Source of the DNA: Micractinium sp. NFX-FRZ
Lineage: Eukaryota > Chlorophyta > Trebouxiophyceae > Chlorellales > Chlorellaceae
Assembly (NCBI GenBank): GCA_029339195.1
Contig: JAPTJF010000092.1
Span: 1-64,000, forward strand
Length of the DNA stretch: 64,000 nt
Direction: 5' to 3'
The notes below the pieces were generated by a model, which did no database searches, had not been told where the DNA came from, and was given only the letters and a program-made list of their open reading frames with translations. The number at the start of each line of letters is the position of its first letter. Positions within the stretch are counted from its first letter, which is position 1. A program made the position numbers and the translations under genes. Below are positions 1 through 11,400 of this stretch, piece after piece.

Positions 1-72
<72 letters not shown>
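1..72. repeat. 72-nt homopolymeric G run at the window edge
   Basis: Seventy-two uninterrupted G residues open the window and then change abruptly to ordinary complex sequence. A run this long is not typical even of GC-rich algal DNA. It may be a contig-end or gap-filling artefact, or a collapsed low-complexity stretch. No gene signal overlaps it. Confidence 0.9.
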
Positions 73-254
73 CGCAGACGGCTGGGCTGAGTTGGCTGGG
101 ATGCTGTGTTCACCCCAAGACCTGATGGTGGGGGAGACGGGTGGTCACCTGACCCATGCATGGGCCTATGCCAACACTACCGCCGCCTGGGTGATGAGGC
201 CTGCGCTGCCAGCCAAGCCAGCACTCTGAACTAGCACGCCTTCCCCACCCGCAG

Positions 255-1354
255 GCAGCGGTGGAGGATGGCCTCGTGTCTGTTGATATAGCACTGCCTG
301 ACTTCAAGATAGCTCTCTTCCTGGAGGCCCCCGCTGGGCCCCAGGGCAGCAGCACGGGCAGGCGTGGGAGCAGCAGGAATGGGGTGGACACTGGTGGTGG
401 CCGGCTGTCAACGCTGGATGCGGAGGGGACGATGCTGAGCGGGTGAGAGGGGAGTGTTGAGGGTGGGAAGCTGTGCTGTGTCATGCTCTGCTGTGCGGTG
501 CTGTGCTGGTGTTTGCAGGAGTAACTCCAGGCTGCCGTCTGGTCAACCTAGCACCCTGACCCTCACACAACGTTGCACTGTACCTGCCCTGCCTGCAGGT
601 ACATCGCAAACGAGACGCGTGGCAGTAAGCAGGCCAAGCTGCGCATGCTGCAGCAGCGCGGCTGGGTGGTGCTCCCGCTCATCTGGCCCGACAAGTGAGC
701 CAGCCTGCCTGCCTTTCCCTCTTCGCCTGCTTTCCTGCTTACCGAACGCCTTCTCAGACCCTCTGCTGCACCTGCCTGCCGCTGCTGATGCCCTCTTATG
801 CCAGGCCAGCTGGCAGGCTGGCAGGCTGGTTGCCGTGGGTGCCTCTTCTGCCGCGCTTCCGCGATGCATGCTCATCTCCTTGTGTCTGCCTTTGTAGCCC
901 CTTGCTGACACACATCCACCTTTGCCTGCCCCCCCGCATCCCCGCCACTACCTCACCCCCGCAGCATTGGTGGGGAGGCAGAGAAGCGGCGGGTGCTGCT
1001 GGAGCAGCTAGACCGGGCGGGGCAGCAGCAGCTGATGCGAGGGCGCGTCAGGTGCGGGGGCTGCATGCTGGGCCTGCTGCCTGCGGCCTGCTTCTGGGGC
1101 CAGCAACACGGTGCAGCTGGCGAGGTGGATGCTGTTGCAGGCACCCTAAGCAAGTGGGCATGGTGCTTCCTTGCATCACAACACCATACAATTCTCAAGG
1201 TTGCCTCCACACCCCTCCACCCGCCCCTTGGCCCCGCAGTTCCATGCTGCACGGTGCCATGCGCACTGCAGAGGAGAGCAAGCTGGGGGCGGAGCGGTAC
1301 GGAGACAGAGGCAGCGCAGGGCAGTACATCACGCGGGGCCAGCGCCAGCAGTGA
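255..1354 (+). CDS. RAP-domain protein, 3' end only (probable organellar RNA-binding factor)
   Basis: Four exons join in phase: 255-442, 599-694, 965-1051 and 1240-1354, each with a GT-AG intron. The joined frame gives a RAP domain: a beta segment VSVDIALPDFKIALFLEAP, then SKQAKLRMLQQRGWVVLPL, which matches the 'lk.r.L...Gw.vv.lp' half of the domain, then a charged helix (EKRRVLLEQLD). RAP domains are predicted RNA-binding modules. In green algae they often end octotricopeptide-repeat proteins that control chloroplast or mitochondrial transcripts. The conserved 'vDGpsHf' position is degenerate here (LEAPAG). The upstream exons, presumably holding the repeats, lie before 255 and outside the window. 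A TGTAA poly(A) motif lies at 1469-1473. It is convergent with the F-box gene. Confidence 0.7.
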
Positions 1355-1468
1355 GAGACACCAGCTGGGCGTGCCCCTGAGACCGGGCACCTGCGCCTGG
1401 CTGCGCCCCGTTGCCACACCCCGTTGCCCCGTAAATGATCAATGATTGTAGAGAAACGGCTGTGCAGT

Positions 1469-1473
1469 GTAAA
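1469..1473 (+). terminator. TGTAA poly(A) signal of the RAP-domain gene
   Basis: TGTAA is the usual chlorophyte polyadenylation element. It lies about 115 nt after the stop codon of the RAP gene, in the convergent gap before the F-box gene. A second copy is at 1504-1508. Confidence 0.45.
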
Positions 1474-1627
1474 GCTGGCCCTTCCAGGGTGCACCCTGTC
1501 GATTGTAACGAGTTCCGCACTAATCAATCATTGCAGTGCAAGCCTGCATGCACAGGCCATTCGAGTGCACAGGCACAGCAGGTGGGATGGGGCCGCGCCT
1601 GCGCGTAGGCAGACCTGCCCCGTCCGA

Positions 1628-3750
1628 TCAAGCATCGCCCCGTGCCTCTTCATCTTCCTCAAGCGGGTACGTGAAGTGCTCCCGGTAAAACGAGCCGCTG
1701 CCCCTCGGTCCAGCCACAAACCCGCTGACCCGCAGCCACGGCCTGGCCTCCTTCAGTGCTAGCGCCGCCGCAAACACAGCAGCTGGCACATCAGCAGCAG
1801 GATGCAGGTCGAATCGAAGCTGCTGGAGCGAGGGGGCTCCAGCGGCCCAGTGCCAAAAGGCCGCCTGCAGCGCTGAGCTGGCGCTGGTCGTGCCGCCCAC
1901 GCAGCACAGCGTGTGCAGCTGGGTGGCGCCGCACAGCAGCGCTTGGCTGTGCACAATCGTACCAAAGCTTGCGCCCAGGCTGCGCAGGCTGCCCGCCCAC
2001 GGCCCCGCTGGCAACCCTGCCCGCTCCTCTCCCTCCCCCTGGCGTGCCGACAGCGTCGCAGCGCGTGGCGCCTCCAGGCAGCAGTGCTGCAGGCGGTGCA
2101 GGCCCGCCAGGGCTCGAGGGGCGGCTTCCACTGTGCCGACAACGGCCAGGCCCGTCAGCTGGGTGGCTCGGCGTAGAGCCGTCTCCAGGCAGGCGCTGAC
2201 TTGGCCAGGCGCGTCCAGCAACCCACACTCCTCCAGCCCCTGCACTGGGACCCCAGTTGTGTGTGGCACATGTGTCAAGGGGTTAGAGGGACAGGCGGCA
2301 CAGCTGGCGGGCGCGCAGCCGGAACGCGGGGCAATGCGTGTCAGGGATGCAAGGAGCTGCAGCGCACTGGGTGAGGTGAGCTGCTGCAGGCTGGGGGATT
2401 GCGAGGCATCTCCTCGCCCCAGCTGCCTCAGCTCCACCCCAGGTCCCAGCATGCTCATCAAAACCCACTCACCAGCCGGCGCAGCTGGCCCGCAACCTGT
2501 GGCAGGGTGCTGGGCAGGTGGTGGCAGCGTGCCAGGTGCAGCCAGGTGAGGGAGGGGAGCTGGGGGAGCAGGGAGAAGGCATCTGGCGGGCAGCGCGTCT
2601 CCGCAAGAACCAGCGTGTGCAGCGCGGTGAGGGAGGCGAGCTGCAGGCATTCACCATGGGGGAAACGGGAAAAGCGGAGGGCAGGGTGGTAAGGGGCTCG
2701 TGTGTGGAGCAATCAGAGGAGGGATGCAGGGTCGGCTGGGCGGCCCGCCACGAGCAGGCGCCGCAGTGTGTTGCACCTGCTGCACTGCACATTCCGCTGC
2801 GCACCACCAGCGGGCACTCCGGGCGCCCGGCCGCTACACCTCAACTGCACACACGCGCACCTGGCGCGGCAGTGAGGCACTGGAGCGGTCAGCAAGCACG
2901 ATGTCCGCCACACCTCCTGGCAGCGCCGCCCCCGGCGCCAGCAGCAGGCGGTGGCAGTACAGCTCCAGGCTGGTCAGGCGGTGCAGGTGCGCCATGCTGG
3001 CTTGCAGTATAAGGGGCGAGTCGTATGTCTCAATCTCCAAGCAGCGCATGCTGGTGAGGGCAGTGGGCCAAGAGGATGCGACAATGAGGGGTGCAGATGC
3101 CACCCAGTCGAGCGTGAGCTCCCGAAGGGGTGCGCCGGGAGCGGCAGCTACGGCATCTAGGCAGTCGGTGAGCAGCTCCATCTCCTCCTCCCCGCTCTCA
3201 CATGCCACTGTGAGTGCCAGGGACCGCACGTGCCGGCCGTGTGTCAGCAGCCAGGTGCGCAGGGAGCGCAGCGCGGGCACGACGTGCGCAGGGGGGCCGC
3301 TCACGCCATCCACGCAGACCTGAAGCGTGCGCAGCAGGGCGGGGCTGTTGCTGAGCGCCGCCCATCTGCGGCACGTGGCTGCGGTGGTGTACCTGTGGAG
3401 CAAGTGGGATTTGACCGGTGCAGCACAGCTGATGACGATGTGCAGGGCGGGTGAGTTGGAGGCAAGTGGCGGCGGATGGAATGGCGGGCCTCCAACGCAG
3501 CACGCAGCTCGACTTTCGACCGCTCGGATGCTGCCTCAGGGCATGTTTTCACACGGAAAGCCGCCGAAGAGGGCTGCGGCCTCCGTGAACTGGTCACGAC
3601 AGCAGCGGACCTTTCGGAGGGCGTGAGGAATGCCATCATTCGCTCCAGGACGTCATCAGGTAGCTGTTCAGCTGTGGGCGGTGCGGCAGCGAGGTGTGAG
3701 TGTGGACAGCGCCCTTGCCCCCAGGCGACCCTGCCCAACTTGAGGTCCAT
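1628..3750 (-). CDS. F-box / leucine-rich protein (putative SCF substrate receptor)
   Basis: Exons on the minus strand: 3750-3611, 3392-2861, 2796-2752, 2640-2473 and 2422-1628; all phases agree, giving 559 aa. Residues ~29-75 form an F-box: LPDDVLERMMAFLTPSER is joined across intron 1 to CRRWAALSNSPALLRTLQV. Degenerate leucine-rich segments follow, for example LRELTLDWV, LTSLELYCHRL, LTALHTLVLAETR and LTWLHLARC. The C-terminal ~260 aa are less repeat-like. F-box proteins bind SKP1 and recruit substrates to Cullin1-RBX1 ligases through the variable C-terminal region; no substrate can be inferred. The third exon (45 nt) is small but phase-consistent. The last exon's start (acceptor at 2423) could instead be slightly further downstream. 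The gene is divergent from the small ORF at 4562. Confidence 0.75.
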
Positions 3751-4561
3751 ATCCTTTCGGCTGGGCTCCGTGCCATGCGGTCGGAACCGATAGCACTGAG
3801 TTTCAATAGAGGGTGCGACATGACAGCCTTAATCGCTGACCTGTCAGCGCCGCCACAGCGTGCCACAGCGCCGGCTGCTTCCTGGCTGATTGCCGTGCGG
3901 TATTGGCAGCTGATGTTCAATACATTGGCAGCTGATGGTCAATACAAGCCCCTATAAGAAGGGCTGATGGCCCAGTATTGATAGATCAGACAGACCGGCA
4001 GACGACGACGCCCACGCATCTCAACAGCCAGCCACTGCACAGCGGCTGGTTGCTCTGCTCAGTGCTGGTGGACAAATGGCGGTGGAGAGGCAAAAAAGCC
4101 TGTGTGCCATGGGACTTCTGCCTCTGCTGGATCCTAGGCCCCTGCCCAGCCCGTTGGCACCGCCCACTGCCTGCCACCTTCTTGCCAGCCTGCCAGCCCA
4201 TCTCCCTGCCTCCTTGCCTGCCCGCCCATCTCCCCGCCTGCCCTACCCACCCGCCCGTAGAGTTGTTTCAAACCAATCAGGTTGAGCGCCGCTTCTCACC
4301 AAAGGAAAACGAAATGGGTGGGCTGGGAACTGCAACGGCAGGGGGCGTGGCCAGGCGGACATGGGGCCGGGGGCAGCACTAAGCAGCCGTTATCATCGCT
4401 ACGAAGCACGCAGCAGGCTGCCTGTGTGGCCACTCCGGGCTCGTGCCTCCTCGTGCTCAACATACCACTCCACCCTGTCGCTGCCTCCCTTGCGGCTGTG
4501 CTCCCCCTCCCCCAACCCCGCCCTGCCCTTCCCCTGCCCCGCTCCATGTCCCGGAGGAGAG
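3751..4561. promoter_or_regulatory. Intergenic region between divergent F-box gene and small ORF
   Basis: About 800 nt with no convincing coding sequence. It holds a direct repeat of a 22-nt element around CAGCTGATG at 3902-3945, a CCAAT-like box near 4272 (ACCAATCAGG) and pyrimidine-rich C/T stretches at 4190-4260. The divergent gene arrangement suggests a shared promoter. Confidence 0.35.
3902..3945. repeat. Two tandem copies of a 22-nt CAGCTG-containing element
   Basis: Copies at 3902-3923 and 3924-3945 read ATTGGCAGCTGATG-N-TCAATAC and differ at one base. Each contains the palindrome CAGCTG (an E-box). The pair lies about 150 nt upstream of the F-box start codon, so a cis-regulatory role is possible. 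Confidence 0.6.
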
Positions 4562-4901
4562 ATGAAGTTCGACATCGTCTCAAAGGTGGTGGATGATGCA
4601 TTTGGCGTGGTGATGGCGGGTGTGTGCTTCATTACACTTTTCCAGAGGTATGCGGTGTGCGCGTCCCAGCCTATTCGGCCTCTTGCTCATGGGTATCCTG
4701 TGCATCCTTGGCACCACCACCCTGCCTTTCTGGTCCAGGAAGGCAGGATATCTGCCACTCACAAAAACTGTGTTTCACAGGCTTCAAAGCCATGCTTTAT
4801 CGAGGTGCCCTGCTACGCCTGCAGGTGGGAGAGCGCGCGGAGCTGCATGCAGAGCTGTGAGCCGAGCCAACGGGTGTGCTCCATCGATGCCTGGGGCATG
4901 A
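4562..4901 (+). CDS. Possible small membrane protein (splicing unresolved)
   Basis: ATG at 4562 opens a compact frame, MKFDIVSKVVDDAFGVVMAG followed by VCFITLFQR, with a hydrophobic stretch at residues ~13-26 that could be one membrane span. A consensus donor (AGAG|GTATGC) follows at 4648. The acceptor at 4780 would join it in phase to an unremarkable Arg/Ala-rich tail ending at 4901. An alternative frame after the same acceptor (FKAMLYRGALLRLQ) looks more protein-like but does not match the phase. Unspliced, the frame runs to 4912. I recognise no family. The first exon is plausible coding sequence; everything after it is uncertain. Confidence 0.35.
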
Positions 4902-4912
4902 TCCAGAGATGA

Positions 4913-5437
4913 GGATGGGGCGGTGCAGCCTGGGGCGCCCGGCTGACTGAGAACGGTTGTGTACATAGCGCTGAGCTTCCCAAGCAAGCAGCGGGTTTCA
5001 TCATGGTTTCGCTCCCCATAAGCTTGCGCATTCCGGCCTGCTTATGTCTACTCATGGGAGCAATCTGCCTCTCCGATTGTACCAGGAATGCCCATGCCCC
5101 CTCAACAGTGTCCACGCTGCCTGCCTGCCTCACACACACTTGGGCCTTGCGCGCTCTCACAGTTGTATGTACAGGAGCACGGCAATCAGATGCATGGCGA
5201 TGAGGAACAAGTTGTGCACTGCACACAAGGTGTATGTATGTTGCATGTGCTCACAGAAGCACGCGCCTGTCTGAAAACGGCAGCACACCCGGCTGCCGCG
5301 GCCAGCACCCGGCGTCAGCCCGGGAGCGACTGCTGCATGCCCCGGCACAGGCACCGTCACAGCTGCTGCTGCTGCTGTGCTGTGCAGCTGCCTCTCTATT
5401 ATTGCTGGCGCCGCTGCCGGGACACCCTCCCAGCCGC
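4913..5437. other. Intergenic stretch without recognisable gene
   Basis: About 520 nt between the doubtful small ORF and the convergent U-box ligase. The open frames here have no recognisable motif or codon pattern. It probably holds the 3' UTRs of both genes. Confidence 0.4.
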
Positions 5438-8400
5438 TCAGCCGGCGTGCCCGTGCTGCTCCACCCACGCCTCAATCTGCTGGCGCAGCTCGGCGTTGGG
5501 CACCAGCTGCTCCTTTGCCAGCGGTGCGCGGCTGAAGGGGTCTGTGGCGCTGGACAGCAGGTGGCGCTCGATGGTGGAGCGGTCCAGGCAGACGCGGGAG
5601 TCGGGGAGGAGCACGGGATCCTGCAGGGAGGGGAGGGACATGGATGAGAGAGGCAGGATGTGGAGGGGAGGGTGAGATACGGTGAGGGAGGAGTGGAGAG
5701 GCAGGCGGTGGGAGCCGGGCAGCAGAGGACAGGCGGGGCGGGCAGGGGGAGGGGAGGGTGAGATGCGGTGAGGAAGGAAGGGCGAGGCAGACGCGGGAGT
5801 CGGGGAGCAGCACGGGGTCGTAAGTGGATGAGGGGACAAGAATGAGAGAGGCGGGAAGGGGGGAGGGAGGGTGCATTGCGGTGCGGAAGGAGTGCAGAGG
5901 TGTGTGCGCACGATTCATGCACGCGGCTTGGCAGGGTCCGCCCGTCCCCCAAACCAAGCCCGTGAAGCGCCCCCGAGGGCCGCGCACGCCGCAGGCTGTC
6001 CCTGTTGGCGCTGCCACTAACATTCCGCACACCACGCCACACCGCATCCACATCCACTGTCGCCGACATTCCGCACACCACAACACACAACAACCACATG
6101 CATTGTCGCCAACACTCGGCGCAGCACGAACCGCCGCCTCCGCCTCCACACCCACACTCCATCTGCCCCTCCCCCCTTCCCACCCACCGTCATGAGTGTC
6201 ATGAGGATCGGGTCCAAATACTCCTCGGGCGCCTCCGCCAGCTCAGCACCGCCACCTGGCGCGCCATGCTGCGCACCCCTGCCCTTGCCTGCCGCCGCCT
6301 CTGCCGCCGCCACCCGCTGCCTCAGCAGCCCCTCGATCGTGCTTCTGAGCTGCCCCAGCTGCTCCTCCCGCTGACGGGGCTGCTGGCCTGGCTGCTCGTC
6401 ATCCTCGGCGGCTGCTGCTGCAGCTGCCTCAGCGGACAGGGCCTCCACCTCGCTCAGCTGCAGTGGTGGAAGCAGGCAGGTGGGCAGGCAGGCAGAGAGG
6501 CAGGGTGAGCACGGCAGGCAGGCGGGGCAAGGGGAACAGGCGGGGAGGCATGCAGGTGGGGTGCTGGGGGGACATCGATGTCCCGTGGGCAGCGCCCTTA
6601 TGTATGTATGCCACCACCCATGCACCACACCGCACACATGCTACCCACACTGCCTGTGCCACGCCCGCCTTTTCTGGGCCCTCCCCGCCCGCACACACCT
6701 CCATGCCCAGCAGGCTGCGCAGCACGCCCTCTGTCAGGGCGGCCTGGCGGCCCAGCGCACGAGCTAGCGAGTGCCGCCTGGGCCTCTGCTGCTGCTGCCG
6801 CTGCTGCTGCTGCTGCTTGGGGGAAGGTGCCGCCTCGAGCTCGCCTGCCTGGCCTATCACCGCCGCCGCTGCCTCTCCCTGCTGCTGCTCCGTTGCCTCC
6901 TGCCGCCCTGTGTCCGCTGCTTGCTGCTCCACTGCCTGCTGCGCCAGTGCGTGCTGCTGCTCCGCCTGCCACAGCGCCACCAAGGCGCCCGCCAGCGGCT
7001 GCAGCAGGTGGGCCTCCCGCAGGCGCACTTGGCGGGCAATCCTCTCAGCTGCAACCCTCTGCAGCGCGCGGTGCGCGCGGCCCGACACAAACTGGGGCAA
7101 CGCAAACCCTATGACCTCTGCGGAGGAGGGAGCGAGGTGGGCAGGGCGGGAGGGAGCAGGGCAGGGCGTGTTGGGGGGCAGGCACAGCTCCAGCTTGGGT
7201 AGACGTCGAGGAAGCCACAAAGAGAAGCTGCGCAGGCAGTGTCCGGTACACTCGTACTGCAACGATGCCCCGCCCTGCCCCACACATTGCCAGCTTCTGC
7301 CCCGCCGGCAAGGCAGGGAAGGCGGCGCGGCCTTTTTGGTCTGCCTACCTGCCAGGCGTGTCAGGCTCATGTCTGATCCCTCCAAGAACAGCTCTGGCAT
7401 CTCCACTGCAGGCAGGCAGGCAGGCGGAAGTCGAAGAGGCGATGGGGGGGCCGGTGGGCATGAGAGCAGCACCTCTTTGTTGTGTGTGTGTGTTAGTGTG
7501 CATGCACGCGTGGGGGTGGGGGTGGGGGGCGGGGGGGTGACAAAACGGGGAAAGCGCCCAGTTGCTTGAGCATGCCAGGCAGCAGTCCGGGCGCAGCCAC
7601 GCAGGCTGCGCCCCTCTGCCCCTCTGCTGCAGTCGACCCTGCCAGCTCACCCGCCATGAGCTCCACGACGCGCAGCAGGACCACAGCGTAGTCGGCGGTG
7701 GAGCTCAGCAGGCGCAGCAGCTGGGTGGAGGGCCCCGCGCCGCGCGTCCACCCCGACTCCATGCTCTGCAGCAAAGTATACAGCACAGCGCCGCAGCACT
7801 ATCTTCACAAAGCACACACACGAGTTTGCTCCCCTGGCACGCTGCCCTCTGGCATCACAGCACAGCCCAGCTTAAGTGGTTTGCACAGCTCAACACCCCT
7901 GTCCCGGTCCACAAGGGCCTACTATGCGGGGTGACTGTAACACACACTTGCAGCTCAACACTACGGCCCGCCACGCTCGCTCCTGCCGCTGCCAAGACAA
8001 TGCAGTGCCCCCCGGCTTCCTCCCCCTGGCCCCAGGGTGCCCCTTCGCCTCCCCAGCGTGCCCCTCCCCACCTCCAGCAGCGCCACCAGCTCCGTGAGCA
8101 TGCGGTTGGCGTTGTCAAACAGGTGGTGGGTGAAGCGCGCACACAGGTCGGCGTCTGCGTGTGTGTGCGGGGAAGGGGAGGGGGAAGCGGCGTGGGGGCA
8201 GGTGGGGGATTGGGCGAGGGCAGGGGGCGGGTGGATGAGCAGGGAAGCCGGGGATGCAGAGGCGGGGGCAGAGCTGAGGGGTTGCCAAGCCCAACGTGTG
8301 TGTGCCACGTTCTGCTTGGTGGTGGTGTGTGGCAAGTGCATGCACTCCAGGCGTGGCCTGGCCAAGAAGCTTGATGGGCTTCCTGACCGGCCCTCCCAAC

Positions 8401-11400
8401 GGTACAGCCACAGTCACCCACCTGCCAGGCAGGCGCTCTTGAACAGCTCGCGCAGCGCGCCCAGCGGCTCTGAGAACTCGGGGGGGTAGGCGGGGGGCAG
8501 GTGCAGGAAGCCTGCAGGTGATGTCAACAAGGGGGAGGCGCCGGGGTGAGCAGGGGCAGGACCGGGTAGGGGCGGTGGGTGCGGTGTGTGTGCGTGGCTT
8601 TGTAGAGGCGGGGGTGCCGGCTTGCGAGAAGGGGAGGGGTATGTGGTGATCACAAAAGAGCTCCCGCCCTGGGAGACGCAGCCGCAAATTTTGAGGGCAG
8701 CAACCAGCCTTGGTGCCCTCGAGGCTTTCCAGCCAACCGGCCTGGCTCACCAGCAAGCCAGCCCACGCTTCGAGGGCGGACAGTCCCCGGCCACACCTCG
8801 CCCACCCCGGTGCTGCTCAAGCCAACCCCTCATTCCCAGCACCCCCTCCCCTGCTCACCGCTGGCCCCCCTGCACCAGCAGCAGCTGCCCAGCCCCGGCC
8901 CCCCCCTCCCCTGCTCACCGCTGCCTCCCTGCACCAGCAGCAGCTGCCCAGCCCCGCCCCTCCCCCTCCCCCGCTCACCGCTGCCCTCCACCAGCAGGCC
9001 AAAGAAGGATGAGGCGGGGCCCCACAGCTGGGGGCGGCAGAAGAGGCGCATCATGGCGGGCACCAGGCGGGAGCGGGACACCGCGTTGCTCCCCAGCTCT
9101 TTCAGCAGCTCCTGCGGCACGCACAGCACACACGGCACACACGGCATGATCATGGGCTGGTGGGTGTGACAGGGGGTGGTGGGTGGCTGCCCAGCTCTCT
9201 CAACAGCTCCTGAACGCCGTCCAGTACCATGTGCAGTACCATGGCTGTCCCCCTTGCTGGTGAAGTGCCATGTACCGCTGCCCCCACCGCTCACCAGCTC
9301 CTGGACGCCGTCCAGCACCATGTGCAGCAGGCGGGACTGCACCTCGGGGCTCACAATCTGCGGGAGGGAGCGCAGGCAGGCCAGAGGGACATGTTTGACA
9401 TGCGAGTAACAATTCAACAAGCGCCTGCACAAAGAGAGGAAAAAGGTTTAGGATCGTGCTCTGCCAACACTTGCTTTCCTGCCTCATTCACATGCCTGCG
9501 TCTTGCCCTCGCTTCTTCCTCCCCAGGCGACACGCCACAAACTTGAACCCTGGAGGATCTGGTGTGGCGCAACCCAAGCACATGCTCTCCCTACGAGTAA
9601 TCTCTCTCCCTTCACCCCACCCTCAAACACCCTGTCGTCCACCCACCCTCACCCCACCCTCACCCGCTCATCCTCCAGGTGGCACACCACAAACTGCACG
9701 ATGTCGCGCAGCCCCAGCCTCAGCATGGCGGGGTGGTTCAGCACAGCAGGCTCGCACCGGTGGATGGCGTGCACCTGGGGGGGGGGGGGGGGGGGGGCGG
9801 GGGGCGGGCAAACTGGCTCTTTGAAGACAGCGGCGGCAGCAGGTAGGTTGAACGGGAAGGCAGCTCACACACTGCTCTCTGTTGCCCTATCCGCAGAAAG
9901 GACCACCCCCAAGTCCGCCCACCCATTACTCACCCGCCCACATGCCCCACCGGCTGCCCGCTCACCATGTCCAGGCAGGTGGAGATGTAGAGCTCGGGCA
10001 CATATCTGAGCAGCCCGCTGCGCTGCTCAGACACCGCCTCCAGCAGCTGCGCGGAGCCGACAGCCAGCACAAAGGCCGCCTGCTGGCGCCAACTGGACAG
10101 CAGCCAGCACTGCAAGCAGGTGACGTGGCAGCAGGGGGTGCGCGGAGGGAGGACCGGATGAGAAGGGTGGCTGGCTTCAGAGCTCAACTCTCGAAAGGGG
10201 AGTATGTCAGGGACCTTGGAGTGGATTGCGCGACATATGCAGGCAAGATCAACAACAGGTGCCTATTCCTCTCCATCGATTGCAGGCAACAGTTTGTACA
10301 GCCCCGCCCCGCCTCCGCCACTGCATCGCCGCCCCAACACACCGCCCCCGCTGGCTTGCCTGCGCCCATTCGTGCGACCGCAGGCTGCGCACAAACTCCT
10401 GCCGGCACTGCCGCCGCGTCTCATCCGCCATGCGCCCGCTGGCGCCATCGCCGCTGCAGGGAACCAAAGAAGGGGGGTTGGCGCACAAGTGTCAGCAGGC
10501 CAGTGCACCCGGCAAGGAGCCCAGAGCAGGCAGTTGCAGGCCCGGCGCAGCATATACCCCATCGCACGGAGCGTGGCACCGCAGCAGCACAGCAGGCGCA
10601 GCCAACGATGCCACTTGCGCACGCCCAGCCAGCGCATCAGAACAACACACTTGCTTTGGCACTTGGTGAGGTGGATACACCAGCGAGGCCCCCAGTTCAC
10701 CTGACGGCGCGCAGGCCTGCCAGGGCGGCCTGCATGGAGGCCAGGTGGCTCAGCGCCCCCCGCATCATGGGCGCTGCTGACAGGTGGCACAGCATCATCA
10801 GGCGGTCGCGCAGCCAGACGTCAGAAAAGGCTGCAGGTCAAGGGAGCAGGCCAGAGGGGGGCGCGCCCGGGACAGAGTGGGTGGGTGGGGTGGGCAAGAT
10901 GGGGAGATGGGTGGGCACATCACGCGCCAGCCGGGCATCATGCACGGTGGGCAAGCCGGCAGGAGGGCAGACTCAAATAGCAGACCAAGGCAGCCGCAGG
11001 GCGCTTTGAGCAGGATGCACGTGAGCACTGTGCTAAAGAGAGGCGGACGCACATGGCCCCTCGCCGGCGTGGGATGCCAGGCGGAGTGGCGCTGCGTATG
11101 TTACCACAGCGCCCACAGGCAGCCCCTCCAGCGGCCGGCGGTCCTCCTCTGCACACCATCCAGTAAAGGCGGGGCAGAGAGATTATACATAGATGTGATG
11201 GGCAGCGGGGGGGGAGAACAAGAGGAGGATGAGGGCGGGGCGATGGAAAGGCAGCGGCAGGGGGGAGGCAGCACGTGACCACCACACGCCAGGCTGGTGG
11301 GTGGGTGCTGGGCTGCGCTGACCGGCAGGCACTGTGCCACACTGGGCTAGGTGGGTGCTGCACATGCTGATGGCAAGCACCGTGCCACGGTAGGCGGGTG

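Noticed and set aside
2283..2340. Possible intron inside the last F-box exon
   Set aside because: No good GT donor in the right place. The continuous frame from 2422 to 1628 is open and of even composition.
11105..11148. Possible 44-nt extra exon in the U-box ligase ([15 protein letters not shown])
   Set aside because: Its splice sites look acceptable, but including it breaks phase with the next exon at 10830. Joining 11426 directly to 10830 keeps phase.
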